From Neobacillus bataviensis LMG 21833 (lineage in GTDB: Bacteria; Bacillota; Bacilli; Bacillales; Cytobacillaceae): a stretch of DNA of 64,000 nucleotides. The stretch covers positions 1 to 64,000 of the forward strand of contig NZ_AJLS01000063.1 of NCBI RefSeq assembly GCF_000307875.1. The letters run 5' to 3'. The number at the start of each line of letters is the position of its first letter. Positions within the stretch are counted from its first letter, which is position 1. A model generated the notes under the pieces. That model saw only the letters and a list, made by a program, of their open reading frames with translations. It was not told where the DNA came from and made no database searches. The translations under genes were made by a program, and so were the position numbers. Below, piece after piece: positions 1 through 8,340 of this stretch.

Positions 1-75
1 ATTCGATGTTGACTTATCGTAGGGCGGAGAGCGAAGGACACTAGCCGCTAGGGCGCTGGAGCTGGATAAGGAAAA
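1..75. repeat. Right end of a putative dispersed intergenic repeat
   Basis: No reading frame runs through this stretch. Read on the minus strand it resembles the end of a GC-rich intergenic repeat common in Bacillaceae genomes, one that carries a 'TGTCTAGCTCCAGCGCC' type end; here the + strand shows GGCGCTGGAGCTGGAT at about 52-67. It is clearly richer in G+C than its surroundings and contains the small palindrome CTAGCCGCTAG. The element continues past the left edge of the window. The identification is from memory of such repeats and is only moderately secure. Confidence 0.4.
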
Positions 76-91
76 ACAGGAGTGAGCAGAC

Positions 92-445
92 ATGAAACAG
101 TCACAGAATAAACAGACCTCAAAAAAATTAACGATAGACGAAACAATGCCACATCAAATAAATGCGCCAAGCTTTGAAGGAACCGGCATCAAAATGGAGG
201 CACCTTTTGTCAATAAACATGGTGTGACAATTGGGGATAGTATATATGCCTCTGAAAATTCCCCCTTAGAGAACTGGACACAGGATACAGACCCGTCAAT
301 TATGGCTGGTGACGAATGGGTTCATCCAACAAATGATATTGGCTGGAATACAACAGAAAATCGTGAGCTGCTTGAAAGTAAAAGAAAACCCCTAGCCTCC
401 CCCTTTATGCACCCTACAAAAGATGTAGGGAAAGGAACTGACTAA
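92..445 (+). CDS. DUF3905 family protein
   Basis: This 117-residue soluble protein has no signal peptide or membrane segment. The segment from about residue 18 (TMPHQINAPSFEGTGIKM) through the SPLENWTQDTDPSIMAGDEW and WVHPTNDIGWNT motifs matches the conserved core of the DUF3905 family, small proteins of spore-forming bacilli with no known function. The start follows an AACAGGAG ribosome site 9 bases upstream. The next gene downstream encodes a spore DNA-binding protein, so a sporulation link is possible but not shown. The C-terminal PFMHPTKDVGKGTD echoes the inner HPTNDIG motif and may be a degenerate internal repeat. Confidence 0.75.
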   Translation: MKQSQNKQTSKKLTIDETMPHQINAPSFEGTGIKMEAPFVNKHGVTIGDSIYASENSPLENWTQDTDPSIMAGDEWVHPTNDIGWNTTENRELLESKRKPLASPFMHPTKDVGKGTD

Positions 446-583
446 ATACGAATAGCGGAAGTGCTTTAAAGTTTCAACTTCCAGTTTGGCAAAACATTAC
501 CACTCATGAAATGGGTACAGAAATTAAATACTACATTTACAGAGGTTAGAAAATCCTCTGGAAGAAAAAAGGAGTTGAAAAAC

Positions 584-787
584 ATGGCAAATAGCAGCAA
601 CAAATTATTAGTACCTGGGATTGAGCAGTATTTAGATCAAGTAAAATACGAAATAGCACATGAATTCGGCGTTAATCTAGGTTCAGATACAGTTTCAAGA
701 GCAAACGGCTCCGTAGGCGGCGAAATTACGAAAAGACTTGTACAACAAGCACAAGCCCAAATGTCTGGTCAGTTTACAAAACAATAA
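584..787 (+). CDS. Small acid-soluble spore protein, alpha/beta type
   Basis: This encodes a 67-residue alpha/beta-type SASP, the family that coats and protects DNA in dormant spores and is degraded by the GPR protease on germination. The diagnostic segments are [14 protein letters not shown], containing the GPR cleavage region, and [15 protein letters not shown], the DNA-binding helix. The frame stays open upstream to 506, but ATG 584 is the correct start because AAAAAAGGAG precedes it by about 9 bases and family members begin just before this point. Expression from a forespore sigma-G promoter is expected from the family; I could not place the promoter with confidence in 446-583. Confidence 0.93.
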   Translation: MANSSNKLLVPGIEQYLDQVKYEIAHEFGVNLGSDTVSRANGSVGGEITKRLVQQAQAQMSGQFTKQ

Positions 788-803
788 TTAAATAAATATG
801 GAA

Positions 804-830
804 AAAAGTCCGGCTGATTGCCGGACTTTT
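804..830. terminator. Bidirectional terminator between SASP gene and rsgI
   Basis: A perfect 11-bp stem (AAAAGTCCGGC with GCCGGACTTTT) closes a 5-base loop, with A-rich and T-rich flanks on the two sides. It lies between two convergent genes and can serve both; it overlaps the rsgI stop codon. Confidence 0.9.
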
Positions 831-1908
831 ACTTGTTTTTATGATCTTTCTTCCATTGATTAGGGTTAGAAACCTCTTGTTTCTGATTTCCTCTATTTTG
901 TTGGTTTGGCCTCTCCCACTGTTGTTCTTGCTTTTTGGATTGCCCTTGATTTTGTTGGTTTGGCCTTTCCCACTGTTGTTCATGCTTTTTTGATTGCTCT
1001 TGATTTTGTTTCCATCGTTCGTCATCATCTTTTTTCAATTGACCTGGAGGAATCGATTTTCCTTCGGAACGAATCGTTTCATTTTTAGGGGTATCCTCTG
1101 GAACGTCTAAGTTTTGAACAGCATTAGTTTTAACCTGTTTCTTCAATTGTCCAGGTGGAAGAACTTTTTCCTGCTCTGACGTCAGGGCTTTTTGTTCCTG
1201 TATTTTCTCAATTGATTTAGCTTTCTTCTTTTGTTCTGACTGATTTATTTTTTCTCGGTATTTTCCTGTCGATATCCCAAGTTCGTGTGCATTTTCTCGT
1301 TCCTTTTGGGAAGCGGTTAGCACTTTTACCTCTAATTGCTGGTCGTTCAATGTTGATTTAATCTTATTAATTTTCTTTTGCAGTGCTTTCTCTGCTTTTT
1401 CCATAGGTTGTTCGGTTCTCACGGTAGAAATGATAACAGGGTCATTATTTTTAATGAAACCTGCATTTTTCATTTTAACTAAAATGGAGTTGGTTAATTG
1501 CGAAACATCTTTTTTCTTCCAATTAGGGAGTTCTGAGATAAGCCTCTTTCCATCTTTATTGAAACCGGTCAACTCTATCACCTGCATTTTTTTATTTACA
1601 CCAATCTCGATACTAGGATTCGCATCAATAGACATATAAGCATAGGCAGTATTATTTTGATAATTTGGGATTAATGAGCCAATTAAAATCAATAAAGCAG
1701 CCATCATAATCCACACCGTTTTGAATTTAAGAGGATTCTTTAGTGAAAAGGATGGTTTAGTAGATTTAACACTTTCAATCGGAAAAAAGTGAATTTCTTC
1801 ACCGATTGTATACGGATGGTCCTGTCTCCTTGTGCGGAAAAACTCACCCTCGGGGGTTAAAAGCGTCAAAAAAGCTTCATCTACTTCCATTACAATTCCT
1901 TTTTTCAT
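829..1908 (-). CDS. rsgI: Anti-sigma-I factor RsgI-like membrane protein
   Basis: The 359-residue protein is an RsgI-type anti-sigma factor that holds SigI at the membrane. Residues 1-55 form the cytoplasmic RsgI N-terminal domain (MKKGIVMEVDEAFLTLLTPE). One membrane segment lies at about 66-82, followed by the conserved extracytoplasmic segment AYMSIDANPSIEIGVNKK at about 89-106. The C-terminal third, from about 245, is low-complexity and rich in Q, K and E. It carries two copies of PPGQLKK and two near-identical 18-residue units built around EQQWERPNQQN. The start overlaps the sigI stop by 4 bases, so the two are translationally coupled. The Gln-rich tail may bind the cell wall or act as a sensor, which is inference. 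Confidence 0.9.
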   Translation of the reverse strand: MKKGIVMEVDEAFLTLLTPEGEFFRTRRQDHPYTIGEEIHFFPIESVKSTKPSFSLKNPLKFKTVWIMMAALLILIGSLIPNYQNNTAYAYMSIDANPSIEIGVNKKMQVIELTGFNKDGKRLISELPNWKKKDVSQLTNSILVKMKNAGFIKNNDPVIISTVRTEQPMEKAEKALQKKINKIKSTLNDQQLEVKVLTASQKERENAHELGISTGKYREKINQSEQKKKAKSIEKIQEQKALTSEQEKVLPPGQLKKQVKTNAVQNLDVPEDTPKNETIRSEGKSIPPGQLKKDDDERWKQNQEQSKKHEQQWERPNQQNQGQSKKQEQQWERPNQQNRGNQKQEVSNPNQWKKDHKNK

Positions 1909-2651
1909 GTTTCTAACACCCCCTTTATATAATCCTTCATATACAAATAATCATTAGATAATATAAGTGCAATCGCAATAATGTATTTCCGGTTCCGTTC
2001 AATTGTTTTTCTGCTGACATTCACCATTTTTTCCAATTGTTTAATGGGAAGGCGCTTTTTTTCAAATAATGATTCTTTCAACTCAGGATCCTCGACTAAT
2101 ATTTTCGCTGTCAAAATCGCACTTTTCCGCGCATCGGCATGTTTAGGAGAATTTTCGACTAAGTCGCTAAAACTCAAATCAAAAGTTGTTAATAATCTCT
2201 GAAAATGGAGAATCTCCTCTTTTCTTAATTGTTCATCATTCTTTTTTTGATAATCATCAAGGGAAAGTTCATTAACAATGATCGAACCCGCTGACTCTTC
2301 CTCTTGACTGGTATTAGTTATATCAATACTAATATGTTGATTTTTAGTCTGTTTACGAATATAGTCAATAATCCTTCTTTTGATAATTACCTCTGAAAAA
2401 CTTAGTAGTGAGCTTCCCCGCTCAGTTGAGTATTTTTCAATGGCTTCATTAAATGCGATAAGACCAATGCTAAATTCATCATCGGATTCATATATATAAC
2501 GCCTGCAAACAGAAGAAACTGTTTTGGCAATAAAAGGCTTATAAGCATCAATTAGTTCATCAAGCAAGTCACGGTCACCTTGTTGAATCAAAAGAACCAT
2601 TTCTTCTAAAGTTCTCTTTTTCTTCTTAGTCATAAACAATAAACTTAGCAT
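1905..2651 (-). CDS. sigI: RNA polymerase sigma factor SigI
   Basis: This 248-residue protein is a SigI-type sigma factor; in B. subtilis SigI is linked to heat and cell-wall stress. Conserved segments include YKPFIAKTVSSVCRRYI and DDEFSIGLIAFNEAIEKY (region 2) and the C-terminal helix LPIKQLEKMVNVSRKTIERNR (helix-turn-helix). A longer reading frame begins at GTG 2660, but that codon overlaps the ribosome site. ATG 2651, six to seven bases after GAGGTG, gives the N-terminus MLSLLF, which agrees with known SigI proteins. The next gene encodes its regulator RsgI. Autoregulation is typical of the family, though no sigma-I promoter was identified here. Confidence 0.93.
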   Translation of the reverse strand: MLSLLFMTKKKKRTLEEMVLLIQQGDRDLLDELIDAYKPFIAKTVSSVCRRYIYESDDEFSIGLIAFNEAIEKYSTERGSSLLSFSEVIIKRRIIDYIRKQTKNQHISIDITNTSQEEESAGSIIVNELSLDDYQKKNDEQLRKEEILHFQRLLTTFDLSFSDLVENSPKHADARKSAILTAKILVEDPELKESLFEKKRLPIKQLEKMVNVSRKTIERNRKYIIAIALILSNDYLYMKDYIKGVLET

Positions 2652-2772
2652 TTTGCTCACCTCTATTCGACCAATTATAACATATTTCGCTATTTTGGAC
2701 TTTAAGAGGAGAAAGCTTTTTCTTTACATAATTACGTTTCTTCTTAAATGGTTTATGGGGGTTCCCAATAAA

Positions 2773-2808
2773 AAAACCTCAAACCAGTTTTTCCTGATTT
2801 GAGGTTTT
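2773..2808 (-). terminator. Terminator of the small membrane protein gene
   Basis: On the minus strand an 11-bp stem (AAAACCTCAAA with TTTGAGGTTTT) is followed by a T-rich run. It starts at the stop codon of the gene at 2807-3283 and lies upstream of sigI, separating the two units. Confidence 0.8.
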
Positions 2809-3283
2809 AAGAAGAATTATTTATTCTAAAGTTTTTTGCCAACATTAATTTAATCATAAACCCAATTAATAGACCTGGAATCAAAAACAGCATTGGTAAA
2901 AAAATAGGACCTGGGTGTAAATCAAAAATCGTTACCTTTGGCGAGACCATTAAACCAACAGTAACAAAATATGCACAAAAGACAAACGGCAAAAAGGTAT
3001 ATTTTTCATCAGGCGGCATTGCCTGCCGATAACCATCCCACAGCGAAAACATATAGACACATGGATAAAACATTAGCCATTGATAGTTTACGACCGCCTC
3101 AGCCATTTCAATTTCACCCAAGAAACTATACATGATTGCCTGGTTAAAGCGGCTTTTACCATTCATAACAAATTCCAAACCAACAAACAAAACACCTTTA
3201 ATATAATGACCTGTTAATAATTGACTGAAACCAGGAAAGGCAATATTCCATAAAACGGCTTCCAATTTGCTCAATTTTTTCAT
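2807..3283 (-). CDS. Multi-pass membrane protein of unknown function
   Basis: The 158-residue protein has about four hydrophobic segments (roughly residues 10-40, 62-82, 95-115 and 122-150). The N-terminal LWNIAFPGFSQLLTGHYIKG resembles the start of TM2-like or related small bacillar membrane proteins, in which a G-Q-L-x-G-x-x-x-K-G motif forms a hairpin. No catalytic motif is visible. It is a single-gene unit, with a terminator downstream and a gap of about 110 bases separating it from prfC. Function unknown. Confidence 0.7.
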   Translation of the reverse strand: MKKLSKLEAVLWNIAFPGFSQLLTGHYIKGVLFVGLEFVMNGKSRFNQAIMYSFLGEIEMAEAVVNYQWLMFYPCVYMFSLWDGYRQAMPPDEKYTFLPFVFCAYFVTVGLMVSPKVTIFDLHPGPIFLPMLFLIPGLLIGFMIKLMLAKNFRINNSS

Positions 3284-3397
3284 AGTACAATCCCGCTTCT
3301 ACTTGGCAATTTTAGAATAAAAACTTCTCAGTATAGCTTTCCCATTCCTTGTGCCAAAATAACTAGCGAGAAAAAATTTTTCCTAGCCTTTGTCATT

Positions 3398-4978
3398 CTA
3401 CTCATTTTGATCCATTGGATTGTATAGTTTTACGTTTGGATTTTTTTCTTGGAACCAGCGTAGGGCAAAGTCGTTTTCAAATAAAAATACATAATTGTCA
3501 AAACGATCCCTCACCAAAAGACTACGTGGACTTGAAAGGTTTTCATCTACTGTTTCCCCGTCCACCCAGCGCGCAATTTTCGAACCCATTCGTTCCATTA
3601 AAACTTCTGCATTGTACTCATTTCTCATCCGATGCTCAAATACCTCGAATTGTAGCTGACCCACAGCACCTAATAGATACTCATCGATACTTACCCTTTT
3701 AAATAGCTGAATCGCTCCCTCTTGGACAAGCTGCTCAATCCCCTTATAAAAGGATTTTTGCTTCATTACGTTTTTAGCGGTAACTTTCACATATAATTCC
3801 GGAGTAAACTGCGGCAATCTTTCATATTGGAAATGATCCTTGCCAGTGGTCAAGGTATCACCAATTTGGTATGTGCCAGTGTCATATAAGCCGATAATAT
3901 CGCCGCTAACCGCTTCGTCAACTGTATTTCGTTCTTCAGCCATAAAGGAAGTTGATTGGGAAAGCTTTAATTGCTTTCCTAACCGCGGAATATTAACAGT
4001 CATACCGCGTTCAAATTTCCCCGAACAAACGCGTATAAAGGCAATCCGATCCCGGTGGGCAGGATTCATATTAGCTTGAATTTTAAAGACAAAGCCCGAA
4101 AATTGTTCGCCTAATGGATCTATTTCTCCGATAGACGAATTACGTGCCTTCGGTGCTGGAGCAAATTTCAGGTACGACTCTAGAAAGGTTTGAACACCAA
4201 AGTTGGTTAACGCACTTCCAAAGAAAACAGGTGTTAAAGCGCCTGAAGCCACTTTTTCAGCTGAAAACTCATTACCCGCTTCATTCAGCAGCATAATTTC
4301 ATCAAGTGTTTGATCATACAGTCCTGACAATTTTAATGGATGATCACCGGCAATTTCTCCCTTGTCATTTAACGAGATAAATCGCTCATTTTCATTAACC
4401 CGGAATTGTTCCACTCGATTATTAAAACGGTCATAAATACCAAGGAATTCTTTTCCCATTCCAATCGGCCAGTTCATCGGATAGGATTCAATTCCAAGAA
4501 CTTCTTCCAGTTCGGCCAGAAGCTCAAGTGGTGCCTTCCCTTGGCGGTCAAGTTTATTCATAAACGTAAAAATAGGAATTCCGCGCATCCGGCATACTTT
4601 AAATAATTTTAATGTTTGTTCCTCTATCCCTTTTGCCGAATCAACAATCATAACCGCGCTATCCACAGCCATCAACGTTCTATACGTATCTTCACTGAAA
4701 TCCTGGTGTCCAGGCGTATCTAAAATATTGACGCGAAACCCGTCATAGTCAAATTGCATCACACTTGAAGTGACAGAAATTCCACGTTGCTTTTCAATTT
4801 CCATCCAATCGCTTGTGGCAAATTTCCCCGTCTTTTTCGCTTTTACAGTACCAGCATCGCGAATGGCTCCGCCGAATAATAATAATTTCTCTGTTAGTGT
4901 CGTTTTACCGGCATCCGGGTGGGAAATAATCGCAAATGTCCGGCGCGATAATACGTCTTCTATAAAATTTTTACCCAT
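3398..4978 (-). CDS. prfC: Peptide chain release factor 3
   Basis: The 526-residue GTPase RF3 recycles RF1/RF2 from the ribosome after peptide release. The GTPase motifs are all present: the P-loop [10 protein letters not shown] (residues ~18-27), the switch [10 protein letters not shown] and the NKLDR specificity motif, followed by the EF-G-like domain and the RF3 C-terminal domain ([15 protein letters not shown]). The length agrees with the E. coli protein (529). The frame stays open to 5095, but the ribosome site GAGAGGA lies just before ATG 4981 and ATG 4978; the second has the better spacing. prfC is absent from B. subtilis 168 but present in some other bacilli, so its presence helps separate this strain from that lineage. 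Confidence 0.93.
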   Translation of the reverse strand: MGKNFIEDVLSRRTFAIISHPDAGKTTLTEKLLLFGGAIRDAGTVKAKKTGKFATSDWMEIEKQRGISVTSSVMQFDYDGFRVNILDTPGHQDFSEDTYRTLMAVDSAVMIVDSAKGIEEQTLKLFKVCRMRGIPIFTFMNKLDRQGKAPLELLAELEEVLGIESYPMNWPIGMGKEFLGIYDRFNNRVEQFRVNENERFISLNDKGEIAGDHPLKLSGLYDQTLDEIMLLNEAGNEFSAEKVASGALTPVFFGSALTNFGVQTFLESYLKFAPAPKARNSSIGEIDPLGEQFSGFVFKIQANMNPAHRDRIAFIRVCSGKFERGMTVNIPRLGKQLKLSQSTSFMAEERNTVDEAVSGDIIGLYDTGTYQIGDTLTTGKDHFQYERLPQFTPELYVKVTAKNVMKQKSFYKGIEQLVQEGAIQLFKRVSIDEYLLGAVGQLQFEVFEHRMRNEYNAEVLMERMGSKIARWVDGETVDENLSSPRSLLVRDRFDNYVFLFENDFALRWFQEKNPNVKLYNPMDQNE

Positions 4979-5158
4979 CATGTCTTCCTCTCTTTTGCCA
5001 ATGAAAAAATTTTTAATCATAACTTCAATCTTATCAGAGCAAATGATATCTTTGCAATATTTCAATTGACTGACACTGATTTTTTCTTTTAACACTTATG
5101 GTAAAATAATATAATAGGTGTTATGTGGATATAAAATAAGATTCCCTTAGGAGGAAAT

Positions 5159-5419
5159 ATGGAAGTTACTAAATTTGATCAGCAGACCTTAGCATTGTTG
5201 CATAAAGCATTTGAAATTGTTCTTGAGCAAAATAAGGTATCTTTTCATAAAATTGGCATTGCTGAAGAAGGTGAGCAGCTATTATTTTTGTATGAAGGAA
5301 AAGATGAAAAAGTTCATGTTTTTAAATGGAGTAAAGCATCGAGCATTGGCGTAAGTATTGGTGTACTTGCCCAAAGTGTCTTAATGCCAATTATTCCCCA
5401 TCTTCGTTTATTATCATAG
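5159..5419 (+). CDS. Small hypothetical protein
   Basis: This 86-residue protein has a clear ribosome site (TTAGGAGG, 6 bases before ATG) and its own rho-independent terminator, so it is very likely expressed. Residues 1-60 are soluble and charged. The C-terminal 25 residues (SIGVSIGVLAQSVLMPIIPH) are hydrophobic and could form a membrane anchor or bury in a fold. I do not recognise the family. A plausible promoter (TTAACA, 17 bases, TAATAG) lies at about 5093-5121. Confidence 0.6.
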   Translation: MEVTKFDQQTLALLHKAFEIVLEQNKVSFHKIGIAEEGEQLLFLYEGKDEKVHVFKWSKASSIGVSIGVLAQSVLMPIIPHLRLLS

Positions 5420-5423
5420 AATC

Positions 5424-5448
5424 AAAAACACACTTTTCGTGTGTTTTT
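5424..5448 (+). terminator. Rho-independent terminator
   Basis: A 10-bp stem, AAAAACACAC with GTGTGTTTTT, closes a TTTTC loop and is followed by further T residues. It lies 4 bases after the stop codon of the small gene. Confidence 0.9.
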
Positions 5449-5529
5449 TTCTTCCACTGATTCCCACATCCATTTTTTTGGAAGTTCCTTTATAATAGGG
5501 GATGACCCTTTTAAAGGAGATGTTGTTGG

Positions 5530-7266
5530 ATGAATAAAAGTAAAAAAGTAGTTTCAAAGTTTATCCCGTTATTCACAGCGTTTATTCTTGTAGTGGTAGG
5601 TATCGTTTGGTATGTCCAAACTTCAAATAATGAGGTCACCATCCCCTTCTCATCTGTTGAAAAAACAATTCAGGCTCAAAATGGGAAACCAGTTTCTCTT
5701 ACTGAACGTGCAGATGGCAGCCTAAACATGAAAGCAGGAAAAGAAGAATATATTTCCCATGTTCCACCAAACAGTCAAATGATTGATAAACTTGTTGAAA
5801 AATATAATATCGAATATTCATATACCACTAGCAGCAAGTATGGAAAGTGGTTTATGGGCGGGATCGTTTTATTACTTGCCGGTGCGGCAATTGCCCTGCA
5901 AAAGAAAAAGGGGGGCTTCGGCCTTCATAACTCAATGAAAAATAGTGTTTCTAAGTCACGTCCTCTTCCTACTATCAGCTTACAAGATGTAGGTGGACTT
6001 GGAGAGGAAATGAAAGAAGAAATAATGCAGACACTCTCTACCATAAAGGAGCCGGAACGGGCTATTAAATTAGGTATAAAACCACCAAAAGGAATTTTGT
6101 TATACGGACCTCCTGGTACAGGGAAAACGTTATTGGCTCAAGCCATCGCACGCGAATTAAATGCAGCTTTTTTCACTGCCAGCGGATCTGCTTTTAATGA
6201 ATTGTTTGTTGGTATTGGTGCCAGCCGTGTCCGCTCCTTGTTCCAAACAGCAAGGAAACAAGGGCCAGCAGTAATTTTTATCGATGAAGTGGATGCTTTA
6301 GCAGGCAAACGAAAAGCCCATGGAGGTGAAGAAGCAGAAAAAACCTTAACGGAACTTCTCGTTCAGCTTGATGGCGGTCATTCTAATGATGGCATATTGT
6401 TTATTGCCGCTACTAATAGAAAAGACATGCTTGATGAAGCCTTCCTAAGGCCGGGAAGGATCGACTTTTCCTTCCAAGTACCATTGCCAGATACAAGGGG
6501 AAGAAGAGAAATTATTAACATTCATACAAAGGGCAAGTCTCTTGCGGAAGATGTTTTCGCATCGTTAGATGACTTAGCTGAGAGTACTTCAGGTTTTTCT
6601 GGTGCAGAACTTCAGTCCCTTTTTGAAACAGCCAGCCGACGGGCAGTTAGAAATGGGCAGGATATGATCCACAAGCATGATCTGGATTATGCCCTTGACA
6701 GAACCATTCTAGGCAACACCTCTCGTTCCTTACAGGAATATGAAACAAAACATAGGGTTGCCATCCATGAAGCTGGTCATGCAATTGTCGCCTCATTAAC
6801 CAAGCCTGGTTCGGTTAGAAAAGCTACCATCATTCCCCGCGGAGAGGCGCTTGGATATGTAGCACCAATTCCTAAAGAATTGCATTTATCCACAAGCTCT
6901 GACCTCCTTGACCGTGTTGCCATGGTATTAGCAGGCGGTGTCGCTGAAAGAATGTTTCTGGGTGAACACAGCATTGGTGTAAGCGGCGATGTACAGCAGG
7001 CTAAACAAATCATTGAACAGATGGTGGATATAGGAATGCTTCAAGACGGTTTCACCTTGACATTTAACAAACAAGATAAAGAAGTAAAAATGCAAGAACT
7101 CTTTGCTAAAGGCTTAGAAAAAGCAGAGGCTTTAATTAAGAGCCATCAACATCAGTATCAGCAATTGGTTGATATTTTATTAAAGAAAGAAACAATCGAA
7201 GGTTCAGAGGTAGAAGAAATTGTTTGGAAGAAATCGAACAACATAGAGGATCTAGTGATGGCATAA
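5530..7266 (+). CDS. FtsH-like membrane AAA+ metalloprotease (paralog)
   Basis: The 578-residue protein has the FtsH layout: a membrane segment near residues 10-28, a short extracytoplasmic domain, a second segment near 108-122, then an AAA+ module. Walker A GPPGTGKT is at 193-200, Walker B VIFIDEVDAL near 250, the pore-type loop FNELFVGIGASR near 224, and the second region of homology LRPGRID near 310. The M41 zinc site HEAGH is at 413-417, with Asp487 in SGDVQQAK as likely third ligand. It is shorter than housekeeping FtsH (about 640-700) and diverges from it, and the usual ftsH neighbours tilS/hprT are absent, so this is an additional paralog. An SD (AAAGGAG) precedes ATG 5530. Confidence 0.88.
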   Translation: MNKSKKVVSKFIPLFTAFILVVVGIVWYVQTSNNEVTIPFSSVEKTIQAQNGKPVSLTERADGSLNMKAGKEEYISHVPPNSQMIDKLVEKYNIEYSYTTSSKYGKWFMGGIVLLLAGAAIALQKKKGGFGLHNSMKNSVSKSRPLPTISLQDVGGLGEEMKEEIMQTLSTIKEPERAIKLGIKPPKGILLYGPPGTGKTLLAQAIARELNAAFFTASGSAFNELFVGIGASRVRSLFQTARKQGPAVIFIDEVDALAGKRKAHGGEEAEKTLTELLVQLDGGHSNDGILFIAATNRKDMLDEAFLRPGRIDFSFQVPLPDTRGRREIINIHTKGKSLAEDVFASLDDLAESTSGFSGAELQSLFETASRRAVRNGQDMIHKHDLDYALDRTILGNTSRSLQEYETKHRVAIHEAGHAIVASLTKPGSVRKATIIPRGEALGYVAPIPKELHLSTSSDLLDRVAMVLAGGVAERMFLGEHSIGVSGDVQQAKQIIEQMVDIGMLQDGFTLTFNKQDKEVKMQELFAKGLEKAEALIKSHQHQYQQLVDILLKKETIEGSEVEEIVWKKSNNIEDLVMA

Positions 7267-7278
7267 ACCAAAATTTAA

Positions 7279-7305
7279 AGCTCCAGTACCCTTGGCACTG
7301 GAGCT
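7279..7305. terminator. Hairpin between the FtsH-like gene and YjcZ gene
   Basis: The 9-bp stem AGCTCCAGT / ACTGGAGCT has a 9-base loop. On the minus strand it is followed by TTTAAATTTT, making it a better terminator for the YjcZ gene than for the + strand gene, but it sits between convergent genes and may serve both. Confidence 0.7.
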
Positions 7306-7312
7306 ATTATGA

Positions 7313-7453
7313 TTACCATCTAAAGCAAGCCGCACCGACAATAATCAGAAGGATAAATAATACGACGATTAACGCGAAACCGCCGCCAAATCCAACTCCA
7401 CCATAGCCGCAACCACCATAGCCGCAGCCTCCAAAACCACCATATCCGTACAT
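7313..7453 (-). CDS. YjcZ family sporulation protein (46 aa)
   Basis: This short frame encodes 46 residues: a Gly/Tyr/Cys-rich N-terminus ([19 protein letters not shown]) followed by a hydrophobic segment [18 protein letters not shown]. That is the YjcZ pattern, tiny membrane or coat-associated proteins of spore formers whose role is unclear. ATAAGGAGG lies 7 bases before the start. The gene is 23 bases downstream of a second member (7476-7580), probably in one transcript. The two Cys residues in the Gly-rich part may cross-link in the spore coat (inference). Confidence 0.85.
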   Translation of the reverse strand: MYGYGGFGGCGYGGCGYGGVGFGGGFALIVVLFILLIIVGAACFRW

Positions 7454-7475
7454 TTATTATTCCTCCTTATTTATA

Positions 7476-7580
7476 TTAATAGAATCCGCAACCCCAAGAA
7501 GCTCCGATAATGATTAACAAAATAAACAAAACGATTAGTAGGGCAAATCCGCCTCCAAAGCCACCTGCTACACCAGACAT
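7476..7580 (-). CDS. YjcZ family sporulation protein (34 aa)
   Basis: The 34-residue product [20 protein letters not shown]... is the minimal YjcZ form: a short Gly-rich head and one hydrophobic segment ending in IIIGASWGCGFY. A strong ribosome site (AAAGGGAGG) precedes it by about 7 bases. It lies just upstream of the longer paralog. Annotation pipelines often miss such genes because of their length. Confidence 0.85.
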   Translation of the reverse strand: MSGVAGGFGGGFALLIVLFILLIIIGASWGCGFY

Positions 7581-7667
7581 TTACATTACCTCCCTTTGTG
7601 AATTCCATATATCCTATTCACCCAGATAAAAATGTGCGATAGACACATATCCATAATAATTAATTTT

Positions 7668-7706
7668 GAAAAAAAGAATAAGCCCATTCTTTTGCGAATG
7701 AGCTTT
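7668..7706 (-). terminator. Terminator of the cotY/cotZ-like gene
   Basis: On the minus strand the stem AAGCTCATTC / GAATGGGCTT (one G-T pair) is followed by ATTCTTTTTTT. It lies about 20 bases after the coat gene. Confidence 0.8.
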
Positions 7707-7725
7707 TAACATATTTCCACTTTTA

Positions 7726-8151
7726 TTAACATTTTGGTTCGATAATAGGAAGTTCCCGATTAACTAATTTGGGGGATAACGGCTGAATTGTACAAAAACA
7801 TCTCAAATCGATTATCATACAGTTATCTGTTTTAAACAGCGAATATACATCATCACATAAATCCACCGGGCAGCCATCCATATCAACTGGCATTAAGAGT
7901 GATAGTGTTGCGCAACAATGTCTTGGATCAAGTTTTTCTAACCGAAAAACCTGTGTAGTGAAAAATTCCCCATACCTTGTTACCCCAAATGTTTCAAATG
8001 GACATTTCCCATTTGAAAGGATAAATGGGATTGTATCAAATCCAATATCTTCACAAATGAAACGGAAGCCTTCAAAAGATAGTTTTTGCTGTTCCTCAAG
8101 AAGTTGTTCCATCTCATGACATATACACTGTTCAACTCCACTTATTCCCAT
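7726..8151 (-). CDS. Spore coat protein, CotY/CotZ family
   Basis: The 141-residue protein is Cys-rich and matches the CotY/CotZ (ExsY) family, which builds the disulphide-linked outer crust of the spore. Visible signatures are the C-terminal core GEFFTTQVFRLEKLDPRHCC followed by ATLSLLMP, and the Cys-containing tail with VDLCDDVYSLFKT and IDLRCFCTIQPL. ATG 8157 directly abuts the ribosome site, so ATG 8151 (6 bases after GGAGG) is the better start. As with other coat genes, mother-cell expression under sigma-K is expected. It stands alone, flanked by terminators. Confidence 0.85.
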   Translation of the reverse strand: MGISGVEQCICHEMEQLLEEQQKLSFEGFRFICEDIGFDTIPFILSNGKCPFETFGVTRYGEFFTTQVFRLEKLDPRHCCATLSLLMPVDMDGCPVDLCDDVYSLFKTDNCMIIDLRCFCTIQPLSPKLVNRELPIIEPKC

Positions 8152-8269
8152 ACCCATCCTCCTTCCTTTTGTTTCACATACATACCTTATTTTAAATTAT
8201 TCTATTCTTAGCAGATGGTATAGGCTCCTCTCATACTAAAAACAGGTATTTATCCGAATAGGATAGATA

Positions 8270-8308
8270 CCTAAAAAAACTGTCAGCATTTGCTGACAGT
8301 TTTTTAGG
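8270..8308 (-). terminator. Strong terminator of the LuxR-type regulator gene
   Basis: A near-perfect inverted repeat of about 18 bp (CCTAAAAAAACTGTCAGCA and its complement) has only a 2-base spacer. The long A/T ends make it function in either direction. It lies 33 bases after the regulator stop codon. Confidence 0.88.
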
Positions 8309-8340
8309 CATAAGGAGGTTATGAATAGCCTCAGGCGGCT

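Noticed and set aside
774-1028. Minus-strand frame of 84 codons overlapping the end of rsgI
   Set aside because: It repeats because it reads the duplicated Gln-rich segment of rsgI in another phase.
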